A DNA stretch of 64,000 nt from Harmothoe impar (GCA_947462335.1 OX381709.1:41634933-41698932); one strand, 5' to 3'. Shown: positions 22,501 to 36,300, counted from the stretch's first letter. The notes: generated by a model from the sequence alone, not told the origin. Numbers and translations: made by a program.

Positions 22501-24620
22501 TGTTGCCCATGCGCCCTATAGAACCAAAGTCACCAGAGCGGTCAATGATACATGAATGCATGTATAATCATGACAACTGTTGCATATTCATATAGTTATG
22601 TATGATAATGGATACTCACAAATTTCACTCCATTGATACCGAGAGTTAGATCCATCTTGTAAAATTCTATTTTCAAAAAGCGTAAATTCCTCCATGCCTG
22701 AAAAATAAAACAAATAAATTAGAATATATGTAATTGTATCTCGCTCTTATTTTTCATCGCTGTACATGTATGCATGAATGCAGAATAGATATGTCAGAAA
22801 GTGTGTAGGTATTTTCAACTCACTGCAAGGCTGCGATCCACTGCACTCAAATCAAATGTCACCTGAAACAGAAAATAAGTGTTGTGATATCTAAGGATGT
22901 TAATAATATAATTTATATTCCGCAGAATTCAATATGTGCTTTTCAGATGTGAAAATATAATAAGATTGGTTACATGTCTTACATGAACAAGGTGCGTTTG
23001 GAAAGGTTCCTTTGTTGCAACAGTGCATTGTTATTTAACAAATAATGAATATACAGTCACATCGCCATGTATAGAAATAAATTGTTGCAGAGATAGAGAT
23101 CATGTCTTACCTGCTCGAATTGTCCAGAATACTTATTGCTGTAGCTGCTGCATACTTTAGATTCTATATCCCTGGGTGTGGCTAAAACTTGGAGTTGGTA
23201 CAAGTTTACACAGTCCCTCTCATCAGTTACTCTATATATCCATGGTGTGTAATTAATACCATCCACTGACTTGTAGAGGATCATTCGGCCCGGCCTCTTA
23301 GAGTCGCCCATACTGACGATGATGCTATCGATTTCAAAATACTAAAAGGAGAAAGTAATTATAGTATTTAATTTTGATTCTAAATGGATTCTGGATTTTA
23401 ATTCTAAATGGATAATATGCAGTTCCTACTCGTATCAAATCATGATTACCGTGTGTTCAATAATCCACAGGTAGAATTCAAGTCATTTGAGACGTTAGGG
23501 GTTATGGAAAAGAGTGGTGACTGATTGATACCATTGCTAGGGATCTAGCGGTCTATGTACAGATTTATTCAAATTTACAGGTTCCCTCCATCAGGTTTGT
23601 GTCCCTCCCCAATTGTGAAATATGATTTGTCTTGACAATTGTTAATTATATCATCATGCTGAAAGAATGAAGATACAAGATAGTATTGAATGTTATTTAA
23701 AAGTACTACCAGTACCCCTCTAGAGAGAGCCTAGGGGCAATACAGGACATGGACTACCATACAAAGGATCTGTCTTTATATGAAAAATAATTTGAGACCT
23801 AACTAGTTTTCTTAATGCACCTTTTTATGGACGTGTTAACCTGTATATATTTCTCCATGACCATTCTGGAAGAACGTGTTATACATTTACATGAGTTTAT
23901 GGTCAATAAATCTATTCAAAATCTTAAGCATCATGAAACTGTTTTGTGATGTTTTTCAACTTTAAAATTGTATAAACATGTAATCTAGGTGGTGACATGA
24001 AAACATCTATAAATCATTTAAATCTACCTGTCTTAATGCACCTTTTTATGGACGTGTTAACCTGTATATATTTCTCCATGACCATTCTGGAAGAACGTGT
24101 TATACATTTACATGAGTTTATGGTCAATAAATCTATTCAAAATCTTAAGCATCATGGAGCTGTTTTGTGATGTTTTTCAACTTTAAAATTGTATAAACAT
24201 GTAATCTAGGTGGTGACATGCAAACATCTATAAATCATTTAAATCTACCTGTTCCAGATCGGTGGTTATAATGGCTTCAGGCCTCCCATTTAGCCCATAT
24301 CCAGCTTTGATCAGCTGTCCCCGTGCTGTGCTCTGCCACCATGTGTCTGTTCTACCATCGACCATGGCAGAGGCCGGGTGTGTAGATGTATTATAACATG
24401 TCTGAAGTGTCCTACTGCTTGGCCTTAGGAAGGCCTCACTGTGGGTGAAATAAGTCTCTTTACCAGATGTGCCACATGTTATTTCAGCAGTTACTATCTT
24501 ATTCCGAGCTACATCCACGTTAGAAGCTGCCAGCGTCCAACCAATCAATATTGCATGGAAAAAGAATGGAAATAGAAGTCTAGCAGGCAGTGGCCTGCTT
24601 ATGCCACGAGTCCTCTCCAT
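267..24620 (-). CDS. Laminin chain, alpha-like, with both LF and L4a domains (28 exons, 3' end outside window)
   Basis: Secreted basement-membrane glycoprotein chain. Exons in transcript order: 24249-24620, 23111-23341, 22824-22862, 22620-22697, 18559-18751, 17833-17964, 17407-17582, 16640-16745, 16182-16331, 15663-15771, 15169-15295, 13164-13284, 10966-11141, 10566-10672, 9945-10168, 9446-9582, 8640-8855, 8160-8300, 7348-7829, 6905-7013, 6434-6575, 5897-6077, 4311-4507, 3504-3647, 1821-1970, 1300-1449, 749-1011, 267-443. All have GT-AG borders and matching phases; they total 4830 nt (1610 codons) with no stop. Order by residue: signal peptide about 1-33, laminin N-terminal domain 34-250, five laminin-EGF (LE) units to 529, LF domain to 735, LE units to 945, L4a domain to 1107, seven LE units to 1463, then coiled coil. 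LG domains, if present, lie beyond the left edge. The start at 24620 was chosen because a hydrophobic leader follows it; an in-frame ATG at 24692 is an alternative. Family certain; alpha assignment inferred from L4a and its flanking LE units. Confidence 0.92.
1168..1225. repeat. Single copy of the GTAAGTAGTATATG repeat
   Basis: The sequence GGTGAGTAGTATATGACAAG followed by TGGAACTATACGCAGGGC is one unit of the intronic repeat, about 30 bases before the flanking exon region. Confidence 0.6.
1300..7013 (-). CDS. Laminin exons 20-26: LE units after L4a
   Basis: Seven exons (6905-7013, 6434-6575, 5897-6077, 4311-4507, 3504-3647, 1821-1970, 1300-1449). Exon 20 starts [16 protein letters not shown] and closes the split LE with [12 protein letters not shown]. 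Later LE units start [61 protein letters not shown] and [15 protein letters not shown]. The run [21 protein letters not shown] and [13 protein letters not shown] are close to the corresponding alpha-chain units. The last three LE units are each coded by a single phase-1 exon of 144-150 nt. Confidence 0.9.
4586..5740. repeat. Degenerate ~60-bp tandem array in laminin intron
   Basis: More than ten diverged copies of a unit reading roughly GTAAGTAGTATATGACAAGA, GGGACTATAAGCAGGGCACA, CAGTCTGACCATTGG. The array is broken near 5130-5290 by unrelated sequence with a poly-G/poly-C block (about 5245-5275). Copies match units in two other introns of the same gene. Confidence 0.75.
7348..7829 (-). CDS. 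Laminin exon 19: L4a (laminin IV type A) domain
   Basis: A single 482-nt exon with all three frames resolved by its neighbours. Words such as [34 protein letters not shown], and a C-terminal [22 protein letters not shown] followed in exon 20 by [11 protein letters not shown] match the laminin IV-A pattern (W-aP--flG, then L..l..ili.A.Y......S.i.di). L4a inserts inside an LE unit, which is completed by [13 protein letters not shown] in exon 20. The acceptor at 7830 has only a weak pyrimidine tract. Confidence 0.88.
8160..9582 (-). CDS. Laminin exons 16-18: LE7-LE9 and split LE10
   Basis: Exon 16 (9446-9582) encodes [17 protein letters not shown]. Exon 17 (8640-8855) encodes [13 protein letters not shown] and [13 protein letters not shown]. 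Exon 18 (8160-8300) encodes [17 protein letters not shown] and then [15 protein letters not shown]. The final half-LE with CxCxGVxxxC followed by SSSW is the usual entry into an L4a domain of alpha and gamma chains. The KEN-TxG-HCDRCK-GTYFL run resembles the unit just before L4a in vertebrate alpha chains. Confidence 0.88.
8883..9073. mobile_element. 191-bp MITE with GTGCC... inverted termini and 6-bp target duplication
   Basis: Ends GTGCCTCTACATGGGTA and TACCCATGTAGAGGCAC are perfect inverted repeats. Both sides carry ACAATT (8877-8882 and 9074-9079). The interior is built from the words GTGTCG and TCGATTTTTA. A second member lies at 10317-10539. Confidence 0.88.
9945..15295 (-). CDS. Laminin exons 11-15: LF (IV type B) globular domain, then LE6
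   Basis: Five exons (15169-15295, 13164-13284, 10966-11141, 10566-10672, 9945-10168) encode a non-LE module between LE5 and LE6. Visible words: [48 protein letters not shown], and [10 protein letters not shown]. They end with TKCDVLNND...[22 protein letters not shown]. This fits the LF/laminin IV-B module of beta chains and of alpha3/alpha5-type chains: beta-sandwich strands, a central Cys pair, then Cys residues just before the next LE unit. Exon 15 also holds LE6 ([14 protein letters not shown] ... GGC). Splice phases agree across all five exons. In exon 11 the donor after GAAAGT was chosen over a GT two bases upstream because only it keeps frame with exon 12. Confidence 0.82.
10317..10539. 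mobile_element. 223-bp MITE, same family as 8883-9073
   Basis: Inverted termini GTGCCTATACATGGG and CCCATGTAGGGGCAC, flanked by AATATT on both sides (10311-10316, 10540-10545). The interior repeats GGGCCGTGTCGCC and GTGTCGATTTTTA. Confidence 0.88.
11383..11707. mobile_element. 325-bp Harbinger-like MITE with TTA target duplication
   Basis: Inverted termini GGGAGTGGTCATTTTT and AAAAATGACCACTCCC are extended by imperfect AACAACAGGGGGGG arms. TTA stands on each side (11380-11382, 11708-11710). A 3-bp TWA duplication with GGG-starting termini fits PIF/Harbinger. Related copy at 61877-62193. Confidence 0.8.
13386..13525. repeat. (ATGT)n microsatellite
   Basis: About 140 bases of TATG/TGTA tetranucleotide repeats with a short GTGTGT block, inside a laminin intron. 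Confidence 0.95.
15421..15460. repeat. Copy of dispersed GGCGAGTTACTCGCC palindrome
   Basis: GTTACTCGCTAGAGCTGCAT followed by a TATCATGG word; diverged relative of the palindromes at 18417, 27421 and 27521. Confidence 0.4.
15663..18751 (-). CDS. Laminin exons 5-10: LE units 1-5 (short-arm rod)
   Basis: Cysteine-spaced laminin-EGF units. LE1 begins [12 protein letters not shown]2 begins [10 protein letters not shown], contains a long loop, and continues with [16 protein letters not shown]3 begins CDCHGPG and has its own long insertion before [18 protein letters not shown]4 is [18 protein letters not shown]5 is [13 protein letters not shown] and ends GRQCK at the LF border. The long LE2 loop, the LE3 insertion and the total of five LE units before LF follow the laminin beta short-arm pattern as I know it. 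Exon 6 (17833-17964) has a duplicated acceptor immediately upstream, and exon 8 (16640-16745) is preceded by an array that copies its acceptor. Confidence 0.9.
15815..15960 (-). repeat. Unexpanded copy of the hairpin-tailed element related to 48470-51545
   Basis: Read on the minus strand it gives CACCTGCTTGCCCACACCCA, then a linker with CACTTAATCACCCTGA, then the hairpin TGTGAT-loop-ATCACA. This is collinear with 51330-51545, but with only about one and a half minisatellite-like units. Confidence 0.7.
16741..16910. repeat. ~49-bp tandem repeat overlapping a laminin exon start
   Basis: Three and a half diverged copies, each starting GGCACCTG or GGCACCCA and ending TACATGTNGTATAT. The first copy spans the acceptor of laminin exon 8 (exon end 16745). 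The second copy keeps CAG|GTGCC on the minus strand at 16794. Confidence 0.7.
17940..18041. repeat. 51-bp tandem duplication across the acceptor of laminin exon 6
   Basis: Units 17940-17990 and 17991-18041 both start TCAGCA and include GGCCAAAACA, CTTACATTCT-like exon start and ACAGGACACTC. The exon start lies in the first unit (17964). Confidence 0.85.
18405..18460. repeat. Copy of dispersed GGCGAGTTACTCGCC palindrome
   Basis: CCCTGGCGAGTTACTTGCCA with GGGCTGCATTCATG following, preceded by TGATGCTTGAATG. A near-perfect dyad. Confidence 0.55.
19144..20436. mobile_element. 1293-bp TA-bounded DNA transposon remnant (GTTGAACCAC family)
   Basis: Terminal inverted repeats TAGGGGAGAGAGGGGCACG and TAGCGGAGAGAGGGGCACG (complement of the right end) agree at all but one base and continue into TTGA. 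Subterminal copies of GGTTCAA-GTGCCCC recur in both orientations near 19330-19395 and 20028-20070. No transposase frame remains, so it is non-autonomous. Confidence 0.8.
20793..21250. repeat. 12-bp minisatellite GTGGCTGTGAAG
   Basis: About 35 degenerate copies of GGTGGCTGTGAA / GGTGGCTGTGAG in laminin intron 4. It is open in opposite frames on both strands (VAVK-like, TATF-like) purely because of the 12-bp period. Confidence 0.9.
21561..21720. mobile_element. Degraded hAT-like fragment
   Basis: CAGTAGCGGATCCAGAGGG resembles the hAT-type end CAGTGGCGGATCTAG. A poly-C run (about 21677-21699) and a diverged right part GCTGGATCCCTGTG follow. Confidence 0.35.
22620..24620 (-). CDS. Laminin exons 1-4: signal peptide and laminin N-terminal (LN) domain
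   Basis: Exon 1 (24249-24620) starts MERTRG and has the hydrophobic stretch [19 protein letters not shown], a typical signal peptide. Then come AEITCGTSG and [17 protein letters not shown], the hallmark HPxxxxDG...WWQS of LN domains. Exon 2 (23111-23341) carries [25 protein letters not shown] and KVCSSYS, matching the LN core. Exons 3 (39 nt) and 4 (78 nt) encode short strands ending GINGVKF, and the domain closes in exon 5 with [21 protein letters not shown] domains polymerise laminin networks. The junction residues at exons 3-4 are more divergent than usual. The two small exons sit in about 4 kb of intron on one side and short introns on the other. Confidence 0.9.
23811..24252. repeat. 221-bp tandem duplication reaching the laminin exon 1 donor
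   Basis: Copies 23811-24031 and 24032-24252 both run from CTTAATGCACCTTTTTATGG to AAATCTACCTG and differ at only a few bases. The right copy contains the exon 1 splice donor. Confidence 0.95.
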
Positions 24621-25222
24621 GTTATTGGTGGCTCTGTATAGTTTCACACAGGCTTGTGGAAAACGAAGTTCGAATGCAATAATAGTTATCACCTTTCATA
24701 CGCTATTGGCCTATGAGTGTGAGTGTCATGGGTTCACACCACTAGCATAGGTGGGTTACAATACCATCTCTCCATGTATAGTCTTAACCTCCATCGATGA
24801 CCATCAAGCGCTCGGATCTAGCTCTATTCAATTCCCAGCGTCATCCCTTCCCGCTGCCAATGGATGCCCCACCCACCTCGGTTGATCATGCAGTTTTAGT
24901 TTTACTGCAAACACATAATATATTCCGAGTTGTCTTAATCCATTTTGACCGGCCTTGCATTATAGCATGACGTATGCTGTGTATTATTCCAAATGTTGAA
25001 CTCAAGCGTGGTTTCAATAAAAACAAGGACCAAAGCTGGTCTATCGAGCGCACAGCAGCACAGCAGACAGCTCTGATGCGTCCACATGGCAATGTGTACA
25101 TCGCGTGGTGACGTCACAGCAGGTACTTGTTGGGACGCCCCCTAGGTGGTGTGCCGAGTACTAAATCCGAAACTCGCATCGCTGCGCGCGGCTAGCTTCG
25201 TAGGAACTCTCCTTGCAACAAA
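24621..25222. promoter_or_regulatory. Divergent promoter region between laminin and PSMA4
   Basis: The 602 bases between the two opposed start codons must hold both 5' UTRs and both promoters. The part nearest PSMA4 (25110-25220) is CpG-richer (CGCATCGCTGCGCGCGGCTAG), as expected for a housekeeping promoter. No clear TATA box is placed near either gene. A laminin ATG further upstream at 24692 would shorten the spacer. Confidence 0.55.
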
Positions 25223-28627
<3,405 letters not shown>

Positions 28628-30375
28628 TTTATAGTGAGTATAGTCATGGTTTAAATCTCCTTTTAGGAAATCCGTAGCAATGTTATGCAAGAAGAAATAT
28701 GTTATATAATACTAAAGGACATCTATGATTACGACGGAATGATTCCAACATTTTTATTCAAATTTATTGTGTTGTGTAGGTCTTAATGGTAAAAGAGAAA
28801 GGAGTGTGATAAATAAAAATACTAATTTCGTTATTCAGGTATAAATGTCTTATTTGGCCATGCATAATCATAATTTTCTTTTCCTCTCTTTTCAGATATA
28901 AGATCAAAGATTTGAGATGGCACCCACGTTAGATCTAAGCTTAAATTACGAAAAATATTTTATAACAGTTATCGATATTCATTTTGGTATATAAAAAAAA
29001 TGATAACGGAATATACACGGACTTCTTGTTCCTGTTCTCCATGGATGATCACAACAGGAGCCAGCAAACATTCCTAGAACTTGAGAAGTCGATAGTCCTT
29101 ATACACAAATACACTGATGCATATATAATTTAGGGACGCTCTTTGGTATTGTCCTATGTTTCATTGTTACCGACAGTGAATTCTCACAAATAAATGAATA
29201 AATCGTACGCATGTGTTTCTGTTTTTGACGTTTACTTAGTCCACCAGAGTGAGGGAGAGGGTCAAAATGAAATGTTGAATAAATACAATCAAAGCTGTCA
29301 GTAGAGTTAGGCCTAGCATCTCCACTCCGCCCCTGACATGCTTGAGCTATCATAAACCGGTCTACTTCCACACTAGGTAGTATAGGATGTTAAAGAACCA
29401 TATTGGCTCCGGGTAGGAGCATAATCGTGTCTACCTTCATCCAATGAATCCAATCTCTATTTATGACTGGGGTGGGGATGGAGGCTCTTCCTGAAAAGAA
29501 TCTATAGCCTAGGCTTTACAAAAAAACGAGCAATCATGTGGCGTTTACCTGAACATTTGGAGATTTTATCTTTTTTTACCAAGAAAAGGTGACTGACCTG
29601 AACCCCTGAGGTAGTTGTCCTTAGATGATAAAAACCAGGGGGTGGTGAATTATGGGGAGGGGTGTGAAAATGGGTTTTGTTCCGCCTTTGAAGCGTGTGG
29701 AATATTTTACAGCCCCCACACTAAGTGCGCTGAAAAGTACCTGCCCCCTCCCCTTTTTGAAGTAAGCCATGGCATGGTCTCATAGAAAATGTGCGAGCGT
29801 CTTAGCTAGAAATGGGTCACAATGCTAAGCCCCCCTCGAGTCGATATTTTCTCACCCAGAGAGCAATGAATAACTATATAGCTATACGCTTATCCTCCTT
29901 GGTCTTTGTCCACCCCCTGAAAATATTAAATGACCACACCTTTAAATTAAAAATAAAATATAAGAGTCTTAGAGATGCCTTTTATAATCTGAACTCAAGA
30001 CCAACCCCTAGTCCACATAAAAATGGTAGTTGTAAAATTAGGGTAGGGGCATATTTGCATAAACTTTGTACTCTGCTATAGAGGTATTTATCCAACAAGT
30101 GGTAGACCATAGACCACAAATGTCAACTCAAAGAAATAAAAGAAAGCAGGAGGGGGAAAAAAGCGCGTCCCGGCTCAGTATCGCCCCCTAGTGACGCAAA
30201 TTGGTACTAAAAACAGACTATGGCGCCCTCTGGTAAACACGTCTGGGAAATCTCGTAGCTGACGTGGCTAGGCAATAACTTCCGCCATATTATATTTTGC
30301 TCGATGGAGTTTGCTTGAAAAATCCTCCGATATCCCTCCAACAGTGACCCATCTGGATTCACAGCACCCATCAAA
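28628..30375. other. PSMA4 3' region and spacer before TM9SF3
   Basis: The 3' UTR probably continues to about 28820 or 29200, where AATAAA-like motifs stand; a possible 3' UTR intron (GTGAGT near 28632, acceptor near 28895) is visible. After that I see no gene. A C-rich patch lies around 29740. The last ~100 bases before 30376 would be the TM9SF3 5' UTR. Confidence 0.5.
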
Positions 30376-33300
30376 ATGAACCTAAGAATCTTAAGATTCG
30401 TATGCATTGTCTTAGTATTTGGATACCACGTAGAAGCTGACGAACACAACCATAAAGTGAGTATACCTTTTCCTTGGATACCATGAAAGATGGCCTACCG
30501 GTGTTGTCAGTATGAAGTCACTGCAGAAAGAAATCTCCGGTTTTGCACAAAGTCATTGTCATAATAAATTACATCGTAGTGCAGTACATAGAACATAGCC
30601 TGCATGACATGGGCACCGCATTGTTTGTTGATTTATTGCAGAGAACAATGGAAAAACACCATTTGTAGCCTGTGTTTTGGTTGTCGGATCTTGCTTGTCT
30701 GGGATATTTTGGTAGTAATTCTCTTTCTTGCTTCAATGTTTATATTGTGTTGACGATGTGGCCTACTTTCCCCTTCGGTCTGCGCCCAAAACAAATAACA
30801 ATTTCTATCATATAGACTTTTAAACATATGTTAGGCATTCTTTCAAGGAGAATTGCAGATTCTGATCGAAGCAATATCGTTCTACAATTTTGGAATTCAA
30901 ATGCGTCAGTCGACTCATTCGGCCACAGTGCCAGTGTCAGATTTGTCAAGACGTGTCACGTCAGAACTTGCTGTCACGCCCCAAATTCGGATTTAAAACT
31001 CACTGCCTGTTCAAATTATTAATCATCTTCAAGCAAACTAAGCCGAATACATAATCAAACATATCCGTGGCTAAGGTGTGGTTAATGATATTGAAGATGG
31101 GGGCCGAGCAGTGGGAGGGGGTGTGGCACTTGACCGAGAATGGACGATTCGCACTAGTGTCAGTTCGCACTACTGTCTGTTCGCACTACTAGATGATTCG
31201 CCCTAGTCGATTCGCACTACTTTCTGGATGATTCGCACTAGTACCACTCTTTAACTAAATATAGGTTATTTATTTTTTAGAATTGATTTTTTTTCGGATA
31301 GAAAAGGTGTAAGGGGCTAGGGGGCAGTAGGAAGAAAGAACGGGGGTTGGGGGGCAGAGCCCCCCATTACAACATTAAAGGCGGGAAGTAGAGGTCCACA
31401 CCCCGGGTAGGAGAGGCCCACACCCCGGGGAGCAGTACTACTGCCAGTAGGGCGAATCATCCAACCCCAGTCTCCTGCCCTGGGGTAGTGCGAATGGTCC
31501 AGCAAGTAGTGCGAATCATCCAGGAGGTGTAGTGCGAATCATCTAGGGCGAACTGACAGTAGTGCGAATCGTCCATAATTCCACTTGACTTGGCCGGACC
31601 AACCCTGGGCCTGGGTCTGTCACTGTCAGACGTGTAGATCTAGGCTAGATTCTAGCTGTCAAATGTGTCATAACTTTCTGTAGCATAATTAAAGTGGTTG
31701 CTTGAGTTGGTATTAAATGGGTCTAGGTTTTTCAGTTTATTTAGCTTCTGTCATATGACACATGTATTGTAAAGCCCGAGTGAAATGAATATTCTTTTAC
31801 ACGGCCTACTAGTGAAGTTAGTCTGATCTTAGACTATAGTAATACTAATGAGGATATAGGCGTCAAACCAATATAAATTTCAATATTTAGAGCCAGGTAT
31901 AGCATATATATGTATAGCACAGCTATAGTACTATTAAGCATATAGCCGAGCCTAGGTCAGTACATGTATTAATGAAGTCTGACATGATATCTGGCCTACC
32001 ACTTTATCATTTGAATAATAGTGTCGATGCTATGCCTATAGTATATAACGTCGGGATGATAATTTGCTGCTTGAATTTTTTGATGTTTTGGGATTTGTGA
32101 CTGATGAGATGTGTATTCGCATGACAACGATGGTGTTCATTTCGTTAAGTGTTTAATAAGGACTAATTATATGTTCTACAAAAGAGCTGTGATAACACGT
32201 CGCGACCTATCCTATAGTTTTGGGTCATATCGTGAAGTCTTTTGGGGTTATGGACGATTCGCTCTACTACCAGTTTGCCCATGTCATGATTCGCACTACA
32301 CCACTTCAGTCTCGGACTCCCATACCAACACTGCCCCGTGTCCCTCTGCTGGTCGAGGCTGACACCACCTGGAGGATTCGCCCTACAAGCTGGACCATTC
32401 GCCATACCCCAAGGCAGTAGTATGGAGTTGGATCATTCGCCCTACTGCTCCCCGGGGTGTGGGCCCCTACTTCCCTGGAGTAGGGATGTCACCAACACAC
32501 TATTTTTAGCACAGATAGCCTAAAACTAAAAAATTACGTTTCTAAAACTTCAAAAATTGTGTCAATATTCCGTCTAGAACTTTCTTTTTATGGACTTTGA
32601 AAATGGTGACCTTTGTAGACCTTTACTTTTGAATACCCATTTTAAAGAGTGAAATAGGACAGGCTTGTCAATGTGTATGTTATGTGGGGGGGGGGGGCAG
32701 AGGTTTTCTTTTTTTCTCCTTTTCCCTATCTGCTGCCACTGTTCAAAAAGAATATATTCTGCCAGTATTCATTTTGCTAAATATTCTGTATTTATTAGAT
32801 GTAGTCTATATTGTATTGCCCCCGAACCCCCTTTTCCCTTTCCTGCCCCAAAAAGTAAAGATTAATTCTAAAAATATATATATTTTAGCTCAGACTGCCA
32901 GTAGGGCGAATCATTCATCAAGTATGGCCCCTAGCCTATTTTGGTCGGAGCATATAACACCATACCTGTAAAAGTCTATATCTGTATACACCTGTATAGG
33001 TCTATATCTATTGAAGGGGAATCCGCACTAGTCTAGGGAAAACATCCACAAAAGGTAGAGCAAATCATCAAGGATGAATCACCCAGTAGTGCGAATCATC
33101 CAATGGACTGGAGAGCGAATGGTCCAGTAGAGCGAATCATCTCTTGACCGGAGGGCTGTGTCGGCTGCTTGCCATCGGAGGGCCTCGGTTTGGGGAATGT
33201 GGCGGATGGGTAGCCTACATCAATATTGACGTCAGCTCGCAGCCTCATTGCTTCTACGGTCGCCTGAAAGGTGACCTCAGGTAACGACAGGCTATAGCTA

Positions 33301-36300
33301 TCGGTGGCCAGTCCAACATTTGCATAAATACAGAATCATCAAAGGTGACAATCTTGACGCTGAGGGACCTAATAGATATGACTGGCTGCTGTTATGCTGA
33401 GAGTCAATACCCAGGTAATTCCCATAATTGTAGGGCCTGGGCCCACACGCTGGTGGTCTGCCATGTTATAGAAGGTTTGCCAAGAATTGGTCATTGTAGA
33501 TCGTTCTCTACCTGAACGAAGACCAAATAAAACAAATTAAAAAGAGAAACTCTCTTCAGTAAGCCACGTCTGATCTCAGATATCAACGACAGTGGTTTCT
33601 CTGTCCTCTCTACGGAAACCCTGTATATGGGACTACCTAGGCAAATAAAATAAGGCTAAATAAAACTTGCTGTCCCTGTTTTCTCACCTTTACTCATAGA
33701 TTCGGTCACTACAATACGCTAAATCCCCATGTAACTAGGATTAAGAAGTGCTGTTGTAAACCCTCGACCGCCTGTAGGATTTAGTAATAAAGTTAGGTTC
33801 CCAGAAGAAGGCAGAAAGAGTACAGGTAACAGGTAGTAGGTAATATACTGCATTTGAAGTGATAATACCCCAGCTGTATAGCTAATCCTCTCACTTCGTG
33901 TCAAAATGATCGGAATGGTATGAACGATTTGTAGGTTATGTATGTCTGTAAAATGTTTATGAGTTTAAACAGATAGATATAATAACGACTATGCTGGCTA
34001 GCAGCTTTAAATAGTACTACTGTTAAGAGCCAGTATTATCTAAATGTGAGAGTTAATAAGTTACAAAAGTACTCTGCCTAGTGACTCAGACTGGTGGCCG
34101 AGCGGGTCAAACCGAAAAGTAAATAAACACGCCCTAAGAAAAAAATAAAAATAAAAATACCAGTGCTACCAGCATTATTTATCAGTTATAAAACTCATCT
34201 TTTACTGATGGATTAAGTACAGTCCCTGAGTTATCCCCTCCTATACCCTTAAAATCGCATACCGGTACTTATTAATGGCTACATGCACCACATCATAGTG
34301 GTCTCTACATCAGATACTTAGCCGTTTAAGAAGGCCCAAGCATGACGAATCGCCCAATCGATATCATGTTCATTCATGATACGAGTTCAAATAAATTACT
34401 CAGACGGTTCTTTGGTGACTGTAGCTCGTAAGCTAATGTGGTACAGAATGTAGACCGTTAATCGCTAGTCATAACCAGAAAAAACGGCCAGATTTTAGTC
34501 ATTTGTTGGGCTACAGTTGGGGGACAAGCCTTCACATTGAACGCAGACGGATACATAAATTTCTTCCCCAATTCAAAACCTTTCTGTGGACCCTATCAGT
34601 ACAACAGTGAGGGTCGGAAGAGGCGGGGTGAGATATACCACATTTTATTAGCAGCAGTTTACGGCCATAGTGGGTGATTTAACGCGAATTTCCCCCTAAG
34701 TAGGTATACTTAAAATATAAATGAAAGAAAACCCCAAATGTGGGTCAGGACATGATACACAAGTCAGAGGTTAGTTAGGTCATGCAGAGGGAGGAACATG
34801 AAATGAACAACACGAAAAACAAATGTTGCTATTAAGGTGTGGCTCACAGGCAGTTACTCGGGTGTGGCAGTTTGTGACACCATTTCAATTGGACAAGAAT
34901 GCCTCATGGGAAATCTGTCATCTGTCTGATTAATTCTTGGTTCTGATGCCATGAATCAATCTAATCACATTGAAATAGTTCCACCTATTCTTCAATCAAA
35001 CAATTTAAAATCACATCTTTTTGACTTAGGGTTGAACCCAGACGCTGACCCTACCAAGCAAAACGGGGTCGACTCTTGCCGTCAGGTAAAATGAGTCATA
35101 CCCTACCAAATCATTTTAGCATGTTATACGAAACATATATTTTCTTATGCCTTAAAACGGATTCTCAGGCAACATCTTCTAAAACTAAATATAGCCAACA
35201 TTGTCCCTTTCAGTATGACCAAGGAGAAGAGGTGGTGTTATGGATGAACACAGTGGGACCATACCACAACAGACAAGAAACATATGAATATTTCTCCCTC
35301 CCTTTCTGTGCTGGTCCCAAACAAGCAATCAGCCATTACCATGAAACACTGGGCGAAGCTCTACAGGGAGTAGAGTTGGAGTTCAGTGGACTAGACATCG
35401 ACTACAAAGGTAAGGTTACAACTTATTTACATTATCGCCTTTTTAAGTTGACAGTAATGACAAATACGTATCCCCATTATCGTGACAAATAAACACAAAA
35501 AAACAAAACCTGAATGAATAGAATCGGAATTGTGGGTGATTTCACGACATGTCAAGTATACATTTAAAACGTGGTCAATACCGCAACACAAAAAGAAAGA
35601 AAGAGAAAAAAAAAAAAAGGAAAGAGAACACTATATTCGATGTAATTTACAACTGCACATATGCTAATGGTGATTTTCATGCTCCCACAACTACTAGTAG
35701 TCTGACCGGGTTTTATCCTAGTTCATTATGCATTGAAATCCACAGAGTTCAATATCCCACAATGTACTCCCTTCCAGCCGATGTCCAAAAAACTAAATAC
35801 TGTGAGGTTACATTAACCGAGGAAAAATACCAAGCATTCGTATATGCTGTGAAAAACCATTATTGGTATCAGATGTACATAGATGACCTACCAATATGGG
35901 GTAAGTAGACCAAGCTTTTCCTATGGCACATATGTGAAAATTTGATCAACTGAAAAAAGGCAACACTAAATTACGGCCTGGGTTTTACTTCAATGAATTA
36001 AGTCCATGAATTAGGTTGATACTATTAGACCAGTCCATCCATTTCTATAAGAGATGTTTATCAGCCATATGTGTGAAGCTTTATATGCAATCCGATATTC
36101 GCTGGTGCAGTTCAGCATAGACAACGATCCAGATTCACAGTGGGAGGTATCATTGTCAACCCGCAGAACATAGCACAGGTTGTACAGAATTGGTGTATCT
36201 GAAGAGTATCTGTGTCGACAAAAATGTTTGTTATAAATAAGCATTTACTACCAAACTGTATGCAACAGACAAGATCCAGCGTTCAATAAAAGTACTCACA

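Larger units (their letters stand above)
30457..35213 (+). other. TM9SF3 intron 1
   Basis: A 4.76-kb intron holding the two GATTCGC elements. From 33150 to 35213 I see no repeat structure or exon worth naming. Confidence 0.6.

Noticed and set aside
35549..35777. Extension of the exon 3 frame of TM9SF3 to the left
   Set aside because: It is intron sequence; the acceptor at 35776-35777 gives the frame and residues conserved in the family.
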